DNA of 64,000 nucleotides from Acinetobacter nectaris CIP 110549 (GTDB taxonomy: Bacteria > Pseudomonadota > Gammaproteobacteria > Pseudomonadales > Moraxellaceae). Below the pieces are notes generated by a model. It was given only the letters and a program-made list of their open reading frames with translations. It did not search any database and was not told where the DNA came from. Positions 55,633-64,000 of this stretch are shown here, one piece after another. The DNA lies in assembly GCF_000488215.1 (NCBI RefSeq), contig NZ_KI530735.1, positions 58,534 to 122,533 of the forward strand, read 5' to 3'. The position numbers and the translations under genes are program-made. The first letter of the stretch is position 1. Each line of letters opens with the position of its first letter.

Positions 55633-55884
55633 ATGGTCGACTCAAATGATTATGATGAATCAGAAGATTCAGTTGTAGATGATGATGAAGCGAAAGCAGC
55701 AGAAAAAGGTGCAAGTGAACCAAGTGCTGAGACAAGTCAAAACTCAGCAGATATTGCAGAGGCAGAGAGCTTAACTGTAACAGCTAAGCAAAAACAACGT
55801 TCAGCTTTAGAGGATGAGGTTGCAGCTTTTTTAGCAAAAGGTGGGCATATAACAGAAGTACCCCCTGATACAAGTGTTGACTGA
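55633..55884 (+). CDS. Small acidic protein resembling SutA
   Basis: The 83-residue protein is strongly acidic in its first half (SNDYDESEDSVVDDDEAKAAE), then has AKQKQRSALEDEVAAFLAKGGHITEVPPD. The closing helix and FLxxGG(H/K)xxE pattern resemble the Pseudomonas RNA polymerase-binding regulator SutA as I remember it; that protein also has an acidic N-terminal tail. A Shine-Dalgarno GGGGAG lies upstream. It is monocistronic. The family link is from memory and moderate. Confidence 0.6.
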   Translation: MVDSNDYDESEDSVVDDDEAKAAEKGASEPSAETSQNSADIAEAESLTVTAKQKQRSALEDEVAAFLAKGGHITEVPPDTSVD

Positions 55885-56226
55885 TTTTTGAGCGCTATAA
55901 CTGGTGTTTTATCGTCATTATTTTGAAATAAATTTTCGCTATCTAATGTATTAACAGTGTATAATACAGTGAGAAAATTACATTAAATAATGAGAAGAAT
56001 GATATATGTGTTTAAAAACATAGGTTTGTATTAACTGTGTATAAAGCCAAGAGCATTTTTTTAACTTTTTATATTATTGTTATTAAAAGTTTAATTTTTT
56101 AAGAAGCTCTTGTATTATATCTGTTCATTAGTTAAAAACTACTGGGGTACAAAATATCTCGGTAAAATTAAACAAAAACTTTAGGCTGAGCTTAAAAAAA
56201 ACAATTGTTATCTCTGGAGGATATCC
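55885..56226. other. ompA leader and promoter region
   Basis: About 340 AT-rich bases. The end holds a strong Shine-Dalgarno (TGGAGGA, 56214-56220) just before ompA. TATTAT near 56113-56118 is a possible -10. A long untranslated leader is likely, as in other ompA genes, but no clear fold is identified. No gene is supported. Confidence 0.5.
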
Positions 56227-57315
56227 ATGAAATTGAGTCGTATTGCTCTTGCTACAGTGCTTGCAGCTTCTCCTTTTGTAGTTGCTAATGCAGGCGTAAC
56301 TGTAACTCCATTATTATTAGGTTACACTTTCCAAGACAGTACTCATAATAACGGTACACAAAACGTAAATGACAGTGCACAGCACTTAACTACGGGTCCT
56401 GAGTTACAAGACGACATGGCAGTTGGTGCAGCATTAGGTGCTGAATTAACACCATGGTTAGGTTTTGAAGCTGAATACTTACAAGTTAAAGGCGACGTGC
56501 AAGGTGCTCAACAAGGCGCTCAATACAAACAACGTCAAATTAACGGTAACTTCTACGCAACATCTGATTTAATCACTAAAAACTACGATAGCAAAATCAA
56601 GCCATACGTATTATTAGGTGGTGGTTACTACAAGTATGATTTTGATGGTGTTCCACGTACGTCTTACCAAAACCGTGAAGGTGGTTTAGTTAACGTAGGT
56701 ACAGGTATTTTCTGGCGCTTAAATGATGCATTGTCTCTTCGTACAGAAGCGCGTGCTACATATAACGTAAATGCTGATTTCTGGAACTACACAGCACTTG
56801 CTGGTCTAAACGTTGTTATTGGTGGTCACTTGAAACCTGCTGCACCAGTTGTAGACGTTCAACCAGTTCCACCTGCTCCAGCACCTGCTCCAGCGCCAGT
56901 TGTTCAACAGCCTCAGCCTCAGCCACAAGAGTTGACTGAAGACTTGAACATGGAACTTCGTGTGTTCTTTGATACAAACAAATCAAACATCAAACCACAA
57001 TACCGTCCTGAAATTGCAAAAGTTGCTGATGCGTTAAATCAGTATCCAAATGCAACTGCACGTATTGATGGTCACACAGATAACACGGGTCCTCGTAAGT
57101 TAAACGAACGTTTATCTTTAGCGCGTGCTAACTCTGTAAAAGCTGCACTTGTTAATCAGTACAACATTGATGCATCTCGCTTAACTACTCAAGGTTTTGC
57201 ATGGGATCAACCAATTGCTGACAACAGCACTAAAGAAGGTCGTGCAATGAACCGTCGTGTATTTGCTACAATCACTGGTAGCCGTACAGTTCTTGCTCAA
57301 CCAAAAGCACAATAA
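56227..57315 (+). CDS. ompA: Outer membrane protein OmpA (Omp38 type)
   Basis: The 362-residue precursor has a signal ending ANA at residue 22, an eight-strand barrel (residues 23-200), a Pro-rich hinge ([20 protein letters not shown]) and a peptidoglycan-binding OmpA C domain ([21 protein letters not shown], and [20 protein letters not shown]). The C domain keeps the conserved Asp and Arg that bind diaminopimelate. It is very close to Acinetobacter OmpA; the barrel loops differ. Codon use looks strongly biased, as in highly expressed genes. It has its own terminator. Confidence 0.95.
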   Translation: MKLSRIALATVLAASPFVVANAGVTVTPLLLGYTFQDSTHNNGTQNVNDSAQHLTTGPELQDDMAVGAALGAELTPWLGFEAEYLQVKGDVQGAQQGAQYKQRQINGNFYATSDLITKNYDSKIKPYVLLGGGYYKYDFDGVPRTSYQNREGGLVNVGTGIFWRLNDALSLRTEARATYNVNADFWNYTALAGLNVVIGGHLKPAAPVVDVQPVPPAPAPAPAPVVQQPQPQPQELTEDLNMELRVFFDTNKSNIKPQYRPEIAKVADALNQYPNATARIDGHTDNTGPRKLNERLSLARANSVKAALVNQYNIDASRLTTQGFAWDQPIADNSTKEGRAMNRRVFATITGSRTVLAQPKAQ

Positions 57316-57340
57316 TAGTAATAAGTAGTTTTTATTACGC

Positions 57341-57373
57341 ATAAAAATGGCTCTAAATGAGCCATTTTTTTAT
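57341..57373 (+). terminator. Terminator of ompA
   Basis: AAAAATGGCTC / GAGCCATTTTT with a 5-base loop and a T run. Confidence 0.9.
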
Positions 57374-57493
57374 TTATATGAGTTACATATTTTTACGTAT
57401 TGTTGATGTTTGTAAAATAAAAGACAAATTTTTTTGTTATATTAAAATGACTAAAGCGAAAATATAACTATAGAATTTAATCAGGAGATAACA

Positions 57494-57982
57494 ATGGGTT
57501 TATTTGATTTTGTAAAAGGTATTGGTAAAAAATTAGAAGGCCAATCTGAACAGCCAGAACAACAAACACAAGCTGCTGAACCAACAGCACAAGAAATTGC
57601 GAACCAGCTTTTAGCACATATTCAAAGTTTAGGTCTAGCAATTACAGGTTTATCTGTAAATTATAACAGCGATACAGATACTGCTGTTATTCATGGACAA
57701 GCAGCAAGCCAAGCAGACAAAGAAAAAATTATTCTAGCTGCTGGTAATGTACAACATGTTGCTCAAGTTGATGATCAAATGACTGTTGCAGAAACAGCAG
57801 AAGATGCAGATCAACCTGAAAGCCAGTTTTATACAGTACAGTCTGGTGATACCCTTTCTAAAATTTCGAAAGAAGTATATGGTGATGCAAACCAATACAA
57901 TAAAATTTTTGAAGCAAATCAGCCTTTACTGAAAGATGTAAACTCAATTTTTCCGGGCCAAGTATTACGTATTCCACAATAA
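57494..57982 (+). CDS. BON-LysM protein, Kbp/YgaU type
   Basis: The 162-residue cytoplasmic-looking protein has a short amphipathic start (MGLFDFVKGIGKKLEG), a BON domain (residues about 35-100, with VIHGQAASQADKEKIILAAGNVQHV) and a C-terminal LysM (YTVQSGDTLSKISKEVYGD...IFPGQVLRIPQ). That layout is the Kbp/YgaU protein, which in E. coli binds potassium. It has no signal peptide. AGGAGA precedes the ATG. Confidence 0.85.
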   Translation: MGLFDFVKGIGKKLEGQSEQPEQQTQAAEPTAQEIANQLLAHIQSLGLAITGLSVNYNSDTDTAVIHGQAASQADKEKIILAAGNVQHVAQVDDQMTVAETAEDADQPESQFYTVQSGDTLSKISKEVYGDANQYNKIFEANQPLLKDVNSIFPGQVLRIPQ

Positions 57983-58007
57983 TTTTTAATCTAAAGTATT
58001 AAAAATA

Positions 58008-58039
58008 AAAAAAACCTGACGGTTTCGTCAGGTTTTTTT
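58008..58039 (+). terminator. Terminator of the BON-LysM gene
   Basis: AAACCTGACG / CGTCAGGTTT with a 4-base loop, flanked by A and T runs. Confidence 0.9.
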
Positions 58040-58061
58040 GCTCCTAAAGAGTTCATAGTAT

Positions 58062-58220
58062 TTAAATTCCTATATTTCTAAGTTGTTTTTTCATATCTTT
58101 TCGGTCTCGACGATGCTGAGACTTAGGTTTTTCAGACTCATGCATTCCACCTTTATGTAATAAAGGGGAGACTGCTACATGATTGCGTGACTTTATTTTG
58201 GGTAATGATTTAAGTTTCAT
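58062..58220 (-). CDS. Small basic protein downstream of rtcB (52 aa)
   Basis: The product MKLKSLPKIKSRNHVAVSPL... ends KKQLRNIGI and is rich in Lys, Arg and His, with a phrase LLHKGGMHESEKPKSQHRRD in the middle. It has no membrane or signal part; such a charge suggests nucleic-acid contact. The ATG at 58220 lies five bases after the rtcB stop, and AAAGGA inside the last codons of rtcB serves as its ribosome binding site, so the two are coupled. I do not recognise the family firmly, though small basic proteins of similar look occur in other bacteria. Confidence 0.65.
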   Translation of the reverse strand: MKLKSLPKIKSRNHVAVSPLLHKGGMHESEKPKSQHRRDRKDMKKQLRNIGI

Positions 58221-58225
58221 AAGTT

Positions 58226-59431
58226 TTATCCTTTAATGCACATAACTTGTTTTAATGTATGTACTACTTCAATTAAATCTGTTTGATTTGCCATAACCTC
58301 ATCAATGTCTTTGTACGCTGATGGAATTTCATCAATGACTTCTTTATCTTTTCTACATTCGATCCCCTCTGTTTGTTGAATAAGGTCTTGTTGTGAAAAC
58401 TGTCTTTTTGCTTTACTACGACTCATTTTTCTCCCTGCACTATGTGAACATGAACAAAATGATTCGTTGTTTCCTTTACCTTTTACAATAAAAGATTTTG
58501 CTCCCATAGAACCGGGAATAATTCCATATTCGCCTTGTCCTGCACGAATTGCACCTTTACGTGTCACAAATACCTCTTCACCGAAATGATATTCTTTTTG
58601 AACATAATTATGCTGACAGTTAATTGCTTCTTTTGTCATTTGAAATTTAGGAAGCAGTGGGCGAATTGCCTCTAAAATTAAATGCATCATTTCACGACGG
58701 TTTTCATAAGCATATTCTTGTGCCCATTCAACAGCTTCTACATAATCATTAAAATTATTTGAGCCTTCAGCAAAGTAAGACAAATCTTTGTCGGGAACAT
58801 GACCAAACCGATGTTGTGCCTCTTTTTTGGCACGCTCGATGAAATAGGTTCCAATCACATTGCCTAAACCTCGACTGCCTGAGTGAAGCATAATCCATAC
58901 ATCTTGATTTTCATCTATGCACAGCTCAATAAAGTGATTGCCGCCACCGAGGGTTCCGAGTTGTTTCACCCATGTACTGTCAAAGTGTCGTAACATTCTT
59001 TTTAAAGCTGGATGTTTAAGTGTGATTTGATTTAAACGCTTATCTAGAGGTGTTAATGTAGAAGCTTTCGCACGAATTTGCTTATGCATTGAAAACCCTA
59101 CAGGTACCTTACGTTCAATTGCATTACGAAGTGTGCTTAAATTATCTGGTAATTGACTCGCCTTTAAGTTTAATCGTAATGCATTCATGCCACAGCCAAT
59201 ATCGACACCTACAGCAGCAGGAATAATTGCATTTTTGGTTGGAACGACACTGCCTACGGTTGCACCTTTACCGAGATGCACATCTGGCATAACCGCAATA
59301 TGTGAGTGAATAAACTGTAGCTGTGACATTTTATGGAGTTGGTCGATGCTCTCTTGATCAATATCAGAGGTATAAATTTTAATGGGAACACCAAAATGTG
59401 TATTCTCATTTAGGGTAAGCTTTATGCTCAT
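58226..59431 (-). CDS. rtcB: RtcB-type RNA ligase
   Basis: The 401-residue protein joins 2',3'-cyclic phosphate and 5'-hydroxyl RNA ends using GTP and Mn2+. VMPDVHLGKGATVGSVVP, GVDIGCGMNALR, LGGGNHFIELC and the guanylylated-His region HSAGRKMSRSKAKR are present. It lacks a neighbouring rtcA or the sigma-54 activator rtcR that usually controls it. Instead a structured RNA with a terminator lies just upstream. It is shorter at the front than E. coli RtcB. A small basic protein is translated after it. Confidence 0.92.
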   Translation of the reverse strand: MSIKLTLNENTHFGVPIKIYTSDIDQESIDQLHKMSQLQFIHSHIAVMPDVHLGKGATVGSVVPTKNAIIPAAVGVDIGCGMNALRLNLKASQLPDNLSTLRNAIERKVPVGFSMHKQIRAKASTLTPLDKRLNQITLKHPALKRMLRHFDSTWVKQLGTLGGGNHFIELCIDENQDVWIMLHSGSRGLGNVIGTYFIERAKKEAQHRFGHVPDKDLSYFAEGSNNFNDYVEAVEWAQEYAYENRREMMHLILEAIRPLLPKFQMTKEAINCQHNYVQKEYHFGEEVFVTRKGAIRAGQGEYGIIPGSMGAKSFIVKGKGNNESFCSCSHSAGRKMSRSKAKRQFSQQDLIQQTEGIECRKDKEVIDEIPSAYKDIDEVMANQTDLIEVVHTLKQVMCIKG

Positions 59432-59471
59432 ATCATGTATCTCAATATATTTTTATTTTTGTCCAAATAAA

Positions 59472-59497
59472 AAAGACCTAGCGAATGCTAGGTCTTT
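59472..59497 (-). terminator. Intrinsic terminator just upstream of rtcB
   Basis: A perfect 11-bp stem AAAGACCTAGC / GCTAGGTCTTT with 4-base loop and, on the minus strand, TTTTTTATTT. It separates lysP and the structured RNA from rtcB. Confidence 0.88.
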
Positions 59498-59554
59498 AAA
59501 GCACTCGGACAAGTTGATATGACACTTGTCCGTGAGCTGACATCGTGCCAAGAT

Positions 59555-59578
59555 TTAAAGTTGTAGTAGTAATGGCAT
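59555..59578 (-). CDS. Leucine-rich mini-ORF (MPLLLQL) in the rtcB leader
   Basis: Seven codons plus a TAA stop, with a textbook AAGGAGGA (59583-59590) five bases upstream. Four of the seven codons are Leu (TTA, CTA, CTA, CTT). Its start codon is in the left arm of the first hairpin, so folding could hide it. Leu-rich leader peptides control leucine operons elsewhere, but the gene downstream here is an RNA ligase. Confidence 0.5.
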   Translation of the reverse strand: MPLLLQL

Positions 59579-59618
59579 GATGTCCTCCTTAAATTGGGTA
59601 AATGATTAAATTTCCTGC

Positions 59619-59646
59619 ATTTTACCCCGTAATTTTAAAAAATCAA
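59619..59646 (-). promoter_or_regulatory. Promoter of the structured RNA upstream of rtcB
   Basis: On the minus strand -35 TTGATT (complement of 59641-59646, overlapping the lysP stop), a 16-base spacer and -10 TAAAAT (complement of 59619-59624). Confidence 0.5.
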
Positions 59647-61106
59647 GATTTTTTTAGTGGTTTTACATCCATTTTGTCATAAGGAATGAGTTTAGTTTTG
59701 TATTTTATCTTGTACGTTAACCAGATGATTAAAAATACAGGAATCGTAATATAAGTCGATATAATACCTTTCCAATCCACATGATCGCCCATAAATGCTT
59801 GGTAGTTTTGACCTAAAGTAATGAATAAGCAGAGTGCAAACGCAAACAGAGGGCCAAAAGGGAAAAGCTTTGCACGGTAAGATAAATCTTCAAGTTTATA
59901 ACCTTGCGCAATATAGCCTTTACGGAATCTATAATGCGATACTGCAATACCTAACCAAACAATGAAACCACACATTCCTGACATATTCAGTAGCCAAAAA
60001 TACACATCTTTTTCACTTACAAAGTAAGTAAGTAAGCAGAATGCAGCAATAATGGTGGTTGCATATAAAGCATTCATAGGTACGCCACGACTATCAAGCT
60101 TTGCAAATATTTTAGGTGCACTTCCTTCTTTTGCCATATTCCAAAGCATACGCGTTGAAGAATACATACCTGAATTACCCGCAGAGAGTACGGCAGTAAG
60201 AATGACTGCATTCATTAAACCTGCTGCAAAAGCAAGTCCTGCCTTTTCATAAAGAAGTGTAAATGGAGAAACAGAAACGTCGTTGTTATTTGCTGCTTGT
60301 ATAAGCAATGGATCATCGTAATGAATGAGTGTGCCAATAATGAAAATACAAAGAATATAAAACAACAAGATACGCCAAAAAATTTGTTTAATGGCCAATG
60401 GGATATTCTTTTCAGGTGATTCAGACTCGCCAGCTGCAACGCCCACCATTTCCGTGCCTTGAAAGGAAAATCCTGCAATCATTGCAACCCCAATCATGGC
60501 TTGTAAGCCACCGACAAATGGAGCATCTTTATAGTGCCAGTTTGCAAATACTGCGTTTGGTTCACTCATCATAATCTTAAAGATCATGAAAATACCCAAC
60601 CCAATGAAGGCAACAATGGCAATGACTTTAATGAGAGAGAAAACAAATTCACTTTCTCCAAAGCCTTTTACCGACATGGCATTAATTGCAAAAATAATGC
60701 TGAGAAAGGCAAGGCTCCACCAAAATCCGGGAATATCTGGGAACCAAAACTTCATAATGAACTGAACAGCAACCAGTTCAAAGGCAACTGTAATTGCCCA
60801 GTTGTACCAATAGTTCCAACCTAATGCGAAGCCGAAGCCATTTTCTACATACTTGTTTCCGTAGGTAAAGAATGCACCTGTGGTTGGATTATGTGTTGCA
60901 AGCTCGCCAAGACTGGTCATTAAGAAGTAAATCATGACGCCAATAACTGCATAAGCGAGTAAAGCACCGCCTGGCCCCGCACTTGCAATTGTTGACCCTG
61001 AAGCAAGGAAGAGCCCTGTACCAATACAGCCACCAATTGCAATCATATTTAGATGACGTGCACCAAGCTTACGTTGTAAATTCGCAGGTTGATTTTGTTC
61101 GCTCAT
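59643..61106 (-). CDS. lysP: Lysine-specific amino acid permease
   Basis: The 487-residue APC-family transporter has twelve predicted helices. ARHLNMIAIGGCIGTGLFLASG at the start, FGFALGWNYWYNWAI, GFSFQGTEMVGVAAGESESPEKNIP and LTAVLSAGNSGMYSSTRML are close to E. coli LysP along the full length as I recall it. It imports lysine with protons. It is downstream of rsmC on the same strand, with 15 bases between. Confidence 0.85.
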   Translation of the reverse strand: MSEQNQPANLQRKLGARHLNMIAIGGCIGTGLFLASGSTIASAGPGGALLAYAVIGVMIYFLMTSLGELATHNPTTGAFFTYGNKYVENGFGFALGWNYWYNWAITVAFELVAVQFIMKFWFPDIPGFWWSLAFLSIIFAINAMSVKGFGESEFVFSLIKVIAIVAFIGLGIFMIFKIMMSEPNAVFANWHYKDAPFVGGLQAMIGVAMIAGFSFQGTEMVGVAAGESESPEKNIPLAIKQIFWRILLFYILCIFIIGTLIHYDDPLLIQAANNNDVSVSPFTLLYEKAGLAFAAGLMNAVILTAVLSAGNSGMYSSTRMLWNMAKEGSAPKIFAKLDSRGVPMNALYATTIIAAFCLLTYFVSEKDVYFWLLNMSGMCGFIVWLGIAVSHYRFRKGYIAQGYKLEDLSYRAKLFPFGPLFAFALCLFITLGQNYQAFMGDHVDWKGIISTYITIPVFLIIWLTYKIKYKTKLIPYDKMDVKPLKKS

Positions 61107-61121
61107 CTAAATTCCTTTGTT

Positions 61122-62144
61122 TTAAAATTTTGCATTGTTGGCATATAACACCTTAAAACCTTGTTGATCAGCCTTGACGGTACATTTACCGACATATTGT
61201 TCAATGAGTATTGAATAGTTTAAAAAACGATTTGCAACAATCCATAATTCACCATTTGCATTTAAGTGCAATTTTGCCTGTTGGCAGAGTCCTTCGCTTG
61301 CTGCGTAGTTGGTATGAATACCTTGATGAAAGGGAGGGTTACTCACGATTGCATCTAGATCGCATGGTGCGTCTTCGATACCAGTTACAGCATGTGTATG
61401 AAGTTGATGAGTAGGAATGTTGTTACGCTCAAAAGTAATCTTTGTTGAGGCAAGTGCAAAAGCATCTACATCGAGTGCATATACAATATTGCTTGGGTTT
61501 AGCTTTGCTAAATAGCAGCTAATGATCCCCGCACCACAGCCAAAGTCGGCAAGTGTACCTGATTTTACTTGTTCTAAATAGGGGAGCAGTACCCCTGTGC
61601 CAACATCTAAGTGATTTTGACTAAATACACCAGGTAAGCTATAGATGCTAAGAGAAATATGATCATTAACGACGTCATATTTTTGCAGCCAGTCTGTGAG
61701 AGGCTTATGAGGTACTGTTTTTTCAAGTGTTGTTTGCCAAAATTGACAATGTCTTGCACTATCTAGTTTTTTCGTTTGACCATAGTCTTTTAATTGTTTT
61801 GCTGCGCGCTCAACGCCACCTTTTTTCTCGCCCACTAAAAATATCTGTGCACCTTGAGGCAGATGACTTGCAACCTCATAAAGTACATAGTTAAGTAACT
61901 CTTTAGACTTAGGCACAAAAATAACGACTTGATCATAGGCTTCTTGTGGAAAGCTTGTACCAAAAAAACTGGTGTAGCCCTGTTTAACTTGAGCTTGGTG
62001 ATCTGCATAATTCCAAGTCCAAATTGAACTTTGTACAGATTGATCAAGTGTTGATATTAAATTATCGCTTGGGGCGTGAATAAACAACACGTTCCCTTTG
62101 AGATAATCTTTTTGTCGTAAGACAACCTCACTTCTTGGATCCAT
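61122..62144 (-). CDS. rsmC: 16S rRNA (guanine-1207-N2) methyltransferase
   Basis: The 340-residue protein has the two-domain RsmC layout: an inactive N-terminal methyltransferase-like domain and a catalytic C-terminal one with [17 protein letters not shown] near residue 205 and the NPPF catalytic motif in [10 protein letters not shown]. It modifies the small ribosomal subunit. The frame runs to 62165, but AGAGAAA is upstream of ATG 62144, and [11 protein letters not shown] is the family start. Confidence 0.88.
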   Translation of the reverse strand: MDPRSEVVLRQKDYLKGNVLFIHAPSDNLISTLDQSVQSSIWTWNYADHQAQVKQGYTSFFGTSFPQEAYDQVVIFVPKSKELLNYVLYEVASHLPQGAQIFLVGEKKGGVERAAKQLKDYGQTKKLDSARHCQFWQTTLEKTVPHKPLTDWLQKYDVVNDHISLSIYSLPGVFSQNHLDVGTGVLLPYLEQVKSGTLADFGCGAGIISCYLAKLNPSNIVYALDVDAFALASTKITFERNNIPTHQLHTHAVTGIEDAPCDLDAIVSNPPFHQGIHTNYAASEGLCQQAKLHLNANGELWIVANRFLNYSILIEQYVGKCTVKADQQGFKVLYANNAKF

Positions 62145-62194
62145 AAATTTCTCTTTTGCAGGCACATGCCCAGTGGATACTGGGCAGTGAAACT

Positions 62195-63562
62195 TTATTC
62201 TTTGTTTTCAGGCAATACAACATTTAATATTAAAGCTGTAATACCACCTGTTGCGACACCAGAACTAAAAATATTGCGTAGTAAATCTGGCATATGTTTT
62301 AGAAAATCTGGAACTTGTGCAATACCTAAGCCGAGTGCAAGAGAAATGGCAATAATTAAAAGCGCACGGCGATCTAACTTTATTCCTGAAAGGATATTAA
62401 TGCCTGAAGCTGCAACGGCACCAAACATCACCATGACTGCACCACCAAGCACAGCTTGAGGAACTGCTTGAATAACCCCCGCAATTTTAGGGAATAAACC
62501 AAGTAGAACCAATAAGGCTGCAATCCATAAACCAACATAGCGACTCGCAACACCTGTAAGTTGAATGACACCATTATTTTGTGCGAAAACAGAACTTGGG
62601 AATGTATTAAATATACCTGCTAAAAAAGAGTTAGCACCATTGACCAATACACCACCTTTAATCCGCTGCATCCAAACTGGACCGCTGACAGGTTGATGTG
62701 AAACCTTACTTGTTGCAGTGATATCACCAATTGCTTCTAAAGAAGTAACAAGATAAATAAAAGCAAGTGGTAGAAATAATGACCAATCAAATGCAAGACC
62801 AAAGTGAAGTGGTGTTGGAATTTGAAATGTAGGTGCTGTGTGAAAAGCAGAGAAGTCTAAGTGTCCCATGAAGCCCGCGAGAAGATAGCCACTGACCAAT
62901 GCGAGTAGGATAGCTGAGCTTTTTACCCAAATAATAGGAATACGGTTCAAGACAACAATAATTGCAAGTACAGTACAAGACATAATCAGGTTGTCTGCAT
63001 TAGCAAAACTTCCATCAGCCATTGCACCATAACCGCCGCCCATACTAATGAGTCCTTCTTTAATAAGTGTTAGACCAATAAGTAGGACAACAATACCTGT
63101 AACAAGAGGTGTAATGAGTTTTTTTACCCAAGGTAAAATACGTGAAACACCCATTTCAATGAAGGCACCCGCAATGACAACACCAAAAATTGCAGCCATA
63201 ACTTGTTGATAAGGCGTACCATTTGCAATCATAAGGCTACCAATTGCCATAATTGGACCAATAAAGTTAAAGCTTGTGCCTTGTACAATAAGTAACCCTG
63301 CACCTAAAGGCCCTACTTTTTTACACTGTAGGAATGTAGCAATCCCTGAAATGACCAATGACATTGAAAGAATCATGGTTGTTTCATGTGCGGGGACTTT
63401 GAGTGCCCCACAAATAAGTAAGCCCGGCGTTAAAATTGGGACTAAAATGGCAAGCAAATGTTGCAGTGCAGCAAAGAGAGCAGTTGATGATTTTGGGCGG
63501 TCTTCTAACTGAAGAATAAGTTCAGATGAATTATCTTTGCCCGAAGATTGTGGGTCTGACAT
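62195..63562 (-). CDS. xanP: Xanthine permease (NCS2 family)
   Basis: The 455-residue transporter has 12-14 helices with [22 protein letters not shown] at the front, [11 protein letters not shown] and [24 protein letters not shown], and [17 protein letters not shown] near residue 330. These agree with E. coli XanP, the proton-coupled xanthine importer; uracil or urate specificity is less likely. It is divergent to typA. Confidence 0.85.
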   Translation of the reverse strand: MSDPQSSGKDNSSELILQLEDRPKSSTALFAALQHLLAILVPILTPGLLICGALKVPAHETTMILSMSLVISGIATFLQCKKVGPLGAGLLIVQGTSFNFIGPIMAIGSLMIANGTPYQQVMAAIFGVVIAGAFIEMGVSRILPWVKKLITPLVTGIVVLLIGLTLIKEGLISMGGGYGAMADGSFANADNLIMSCTVLAIIVVLNRIPIIWVKSSAILLALVSGYLLAGFMGHLDFSAFHTAPTFQIPTPLHFGLAFDWSLFLPLAFIYLVTSLEAIGDITATSKVSHQPVSGPVWMQRIKGGVLVNGANSFLAGIFNTFPSSVFAQNNGVIQLTGVASRYVGLWIAALLVLLGLFPKIAGVIQAVPQAVLGGAVMVMFGAVAASGINILSGIKLDRRALLIIAISLALGLGIAQVPDFLKHMPDLLRNIFSSGVATGGITALILNVVLPENKE

Positions 63563-63694
63563 AAAAGTATGGTATAAATAGAGATGTCGCTATTCTAATC
63601 GACTTACATGTCTTTACAAAATAAAACATGTTACTGCATTTAAAAAAATGCAGTTGTCAATTAGATGTCACTACTAAATAGTAGAGTTTTTTTG

Positions 63695-63700
63695 TATAAT
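63695..63700 (+). promoter_or_regulatory. -10 element of typA
   Basis: A perfect TATAAT about 30 bases before the typA ATG. No convincing -35 is seen. A short inverted repeat CTACTA / TAGTAG (63671-63684) lies just upstream. Confidence 0.5.
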
Positions 63701-63731
63701 TTGCCCTCAAATTTTAGGCGTATCGAAATTC

Positions 63732-64000
63732 ATGTCATTAGATATTAAAAATCTCCGCAATATCGCAATTATTGCGCACGTTGACCACGGTAAAACAACG
63801 TTAGTCGATAAACTTTTACAACAATCTGGCGCACTCGGTGAACGTGCTGGCGAGATTGAGCGTGTCATGGACTCAAATGCGCTAGAAAGTGAACGTGGTA
63901 TTACGATTCTTGCGAAGAATACTGCCATTACTTGGTTAGATAAACGTACAGATACAACTTACCGCATTAACATTGTGGATACCCCGGGACATGCAGACTT
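63732..64000 (+). CDS. typA: GTP-binding protein TypA/BipA (N-terminal part)
   Basis: The first 89 residues are visible and the gene runs off the window. The start [20 protein letters not shown] holds the G1 loop ([10 protein letters not shown]), followed by the [17 protein letters not shown] switch I region and DTPGHAD (G3). This is a ribosome-associated translational GTPase used under stress and cold. The ATG at 63732 fits the family start. Confidence 0.93.
   Translation, partial: MSLDIKNLRNIAIIAHVDHGKTTLVDKLLQQSGALGERAGEIERVMDSNALESERGITILAKNTAITWLDKRTDTTYRINIVDTPGHAD

Larger units (their letters stand above)
59470..59612 (-). ncRNA. Candidate structured RNA or attenuator leader upstream of rtcB
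   Basis: On the minus strand, in order: GACATCATGCCA (59584-59573) pairing with TGGCACGATGTC (59550-59539) with one A-C mismatch; GGACAAGT and ACTTGTCC (about 59532-59506); and the terminator AAAGACCTAGC / GCTAGGTCTTT (59497-59472) followed by TTTTTTA. A promoter with -10 at 59619-59624 predicts a start near 59612. The RNA would be about 140 bases. Either it is a small RNA in its own right, or a leader that controls read-through into rtcB 40 bases later. Confidence 0.6.

Overview
The window is a chromosomal stretch of a low-GC gammaproteobacterium, almost certainly Acinetobacter (Moraxellaceae). The OmpA at 56227-57315 closely resembles the Acinetobacter OmpA/Omp38 porin but is clearly not the A. 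baumannii sequence as I remember it. Gene order around zapA, 6S RNA, pepP and ubiH follows the Pseudomonas/Acinetobacter pattern, and the NAD genes are controlled by a Nudix-type regulator. The genus call is inference from remembered protein families. No phage, insertion sequence, rRNA or CRISPR array was seen, and most of the window is core chromosome.

Layout. 1-6.5 kb: an 8-bp tandem repeat, a Fur-type PepSY/flavodoxin/reductase fusion, a YcxB protein, a YccS-type membrane protein and a nitroreductase, all on the minus strand. 6.5-12.5 kb: an AT-rich gap and structured leader before an alanine/glycine symporter, then a Fur-boxed TonB receptor with a co-transcribed EF-hand protein, and tRNA-Met. 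12.7-22.3 kb: an EamA exporter, then NAD synthesis (nadE, nadC, a NadQ/NrtR-type regulator, nadAB) with three matching operators, then an acid phosphatase behind a Pho box. 22.3-27 kb: biotin genes bioH and bioAFCD. 27-34 kb: rluB, scpBA, yciO, epmC, yceD-rpmF and fabD-fabG-acpP.

34-39.3 kb is the main accessory block: an AT-rich chaperone-usher fimbrial operon (pilin, chaperone, usher, adhesin) preceded by a very short pilin-like gene. 39.4-49.9 kb: greA, carAB behind an attenuator-like leader, a DOMON-like protein, yhbY, rlmE, ftsH and folP. 49.9-55.9 kb: 6S RNA overlapping the end of folP, zapA with a coiled-coil partner, and the ygfB-type/pepP/ubiH/ubiI-type group, then a SutA-like acidic protein. 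56-64 kb: ompA, a BON-LysM protein, rtcB with a small basic protein, lysP, rsmC, xanP and the start of typA.

The least explained item is a compact minus-strand RNA region between lysP and rtcB (59470-59612). It has its own predicted promoter, a perfect Shine-Dalgarno in front of a seven-residue leucine-rich ORF, three successive hairpins, and an intrinsic terminator just before rtcB. Next in interest are the shared NAD operators, the carA leader and the miniature pilin-like gene. Starts were moved from the longest ORF where a ribosome binding site, promoter position or family N terminus argued for it.
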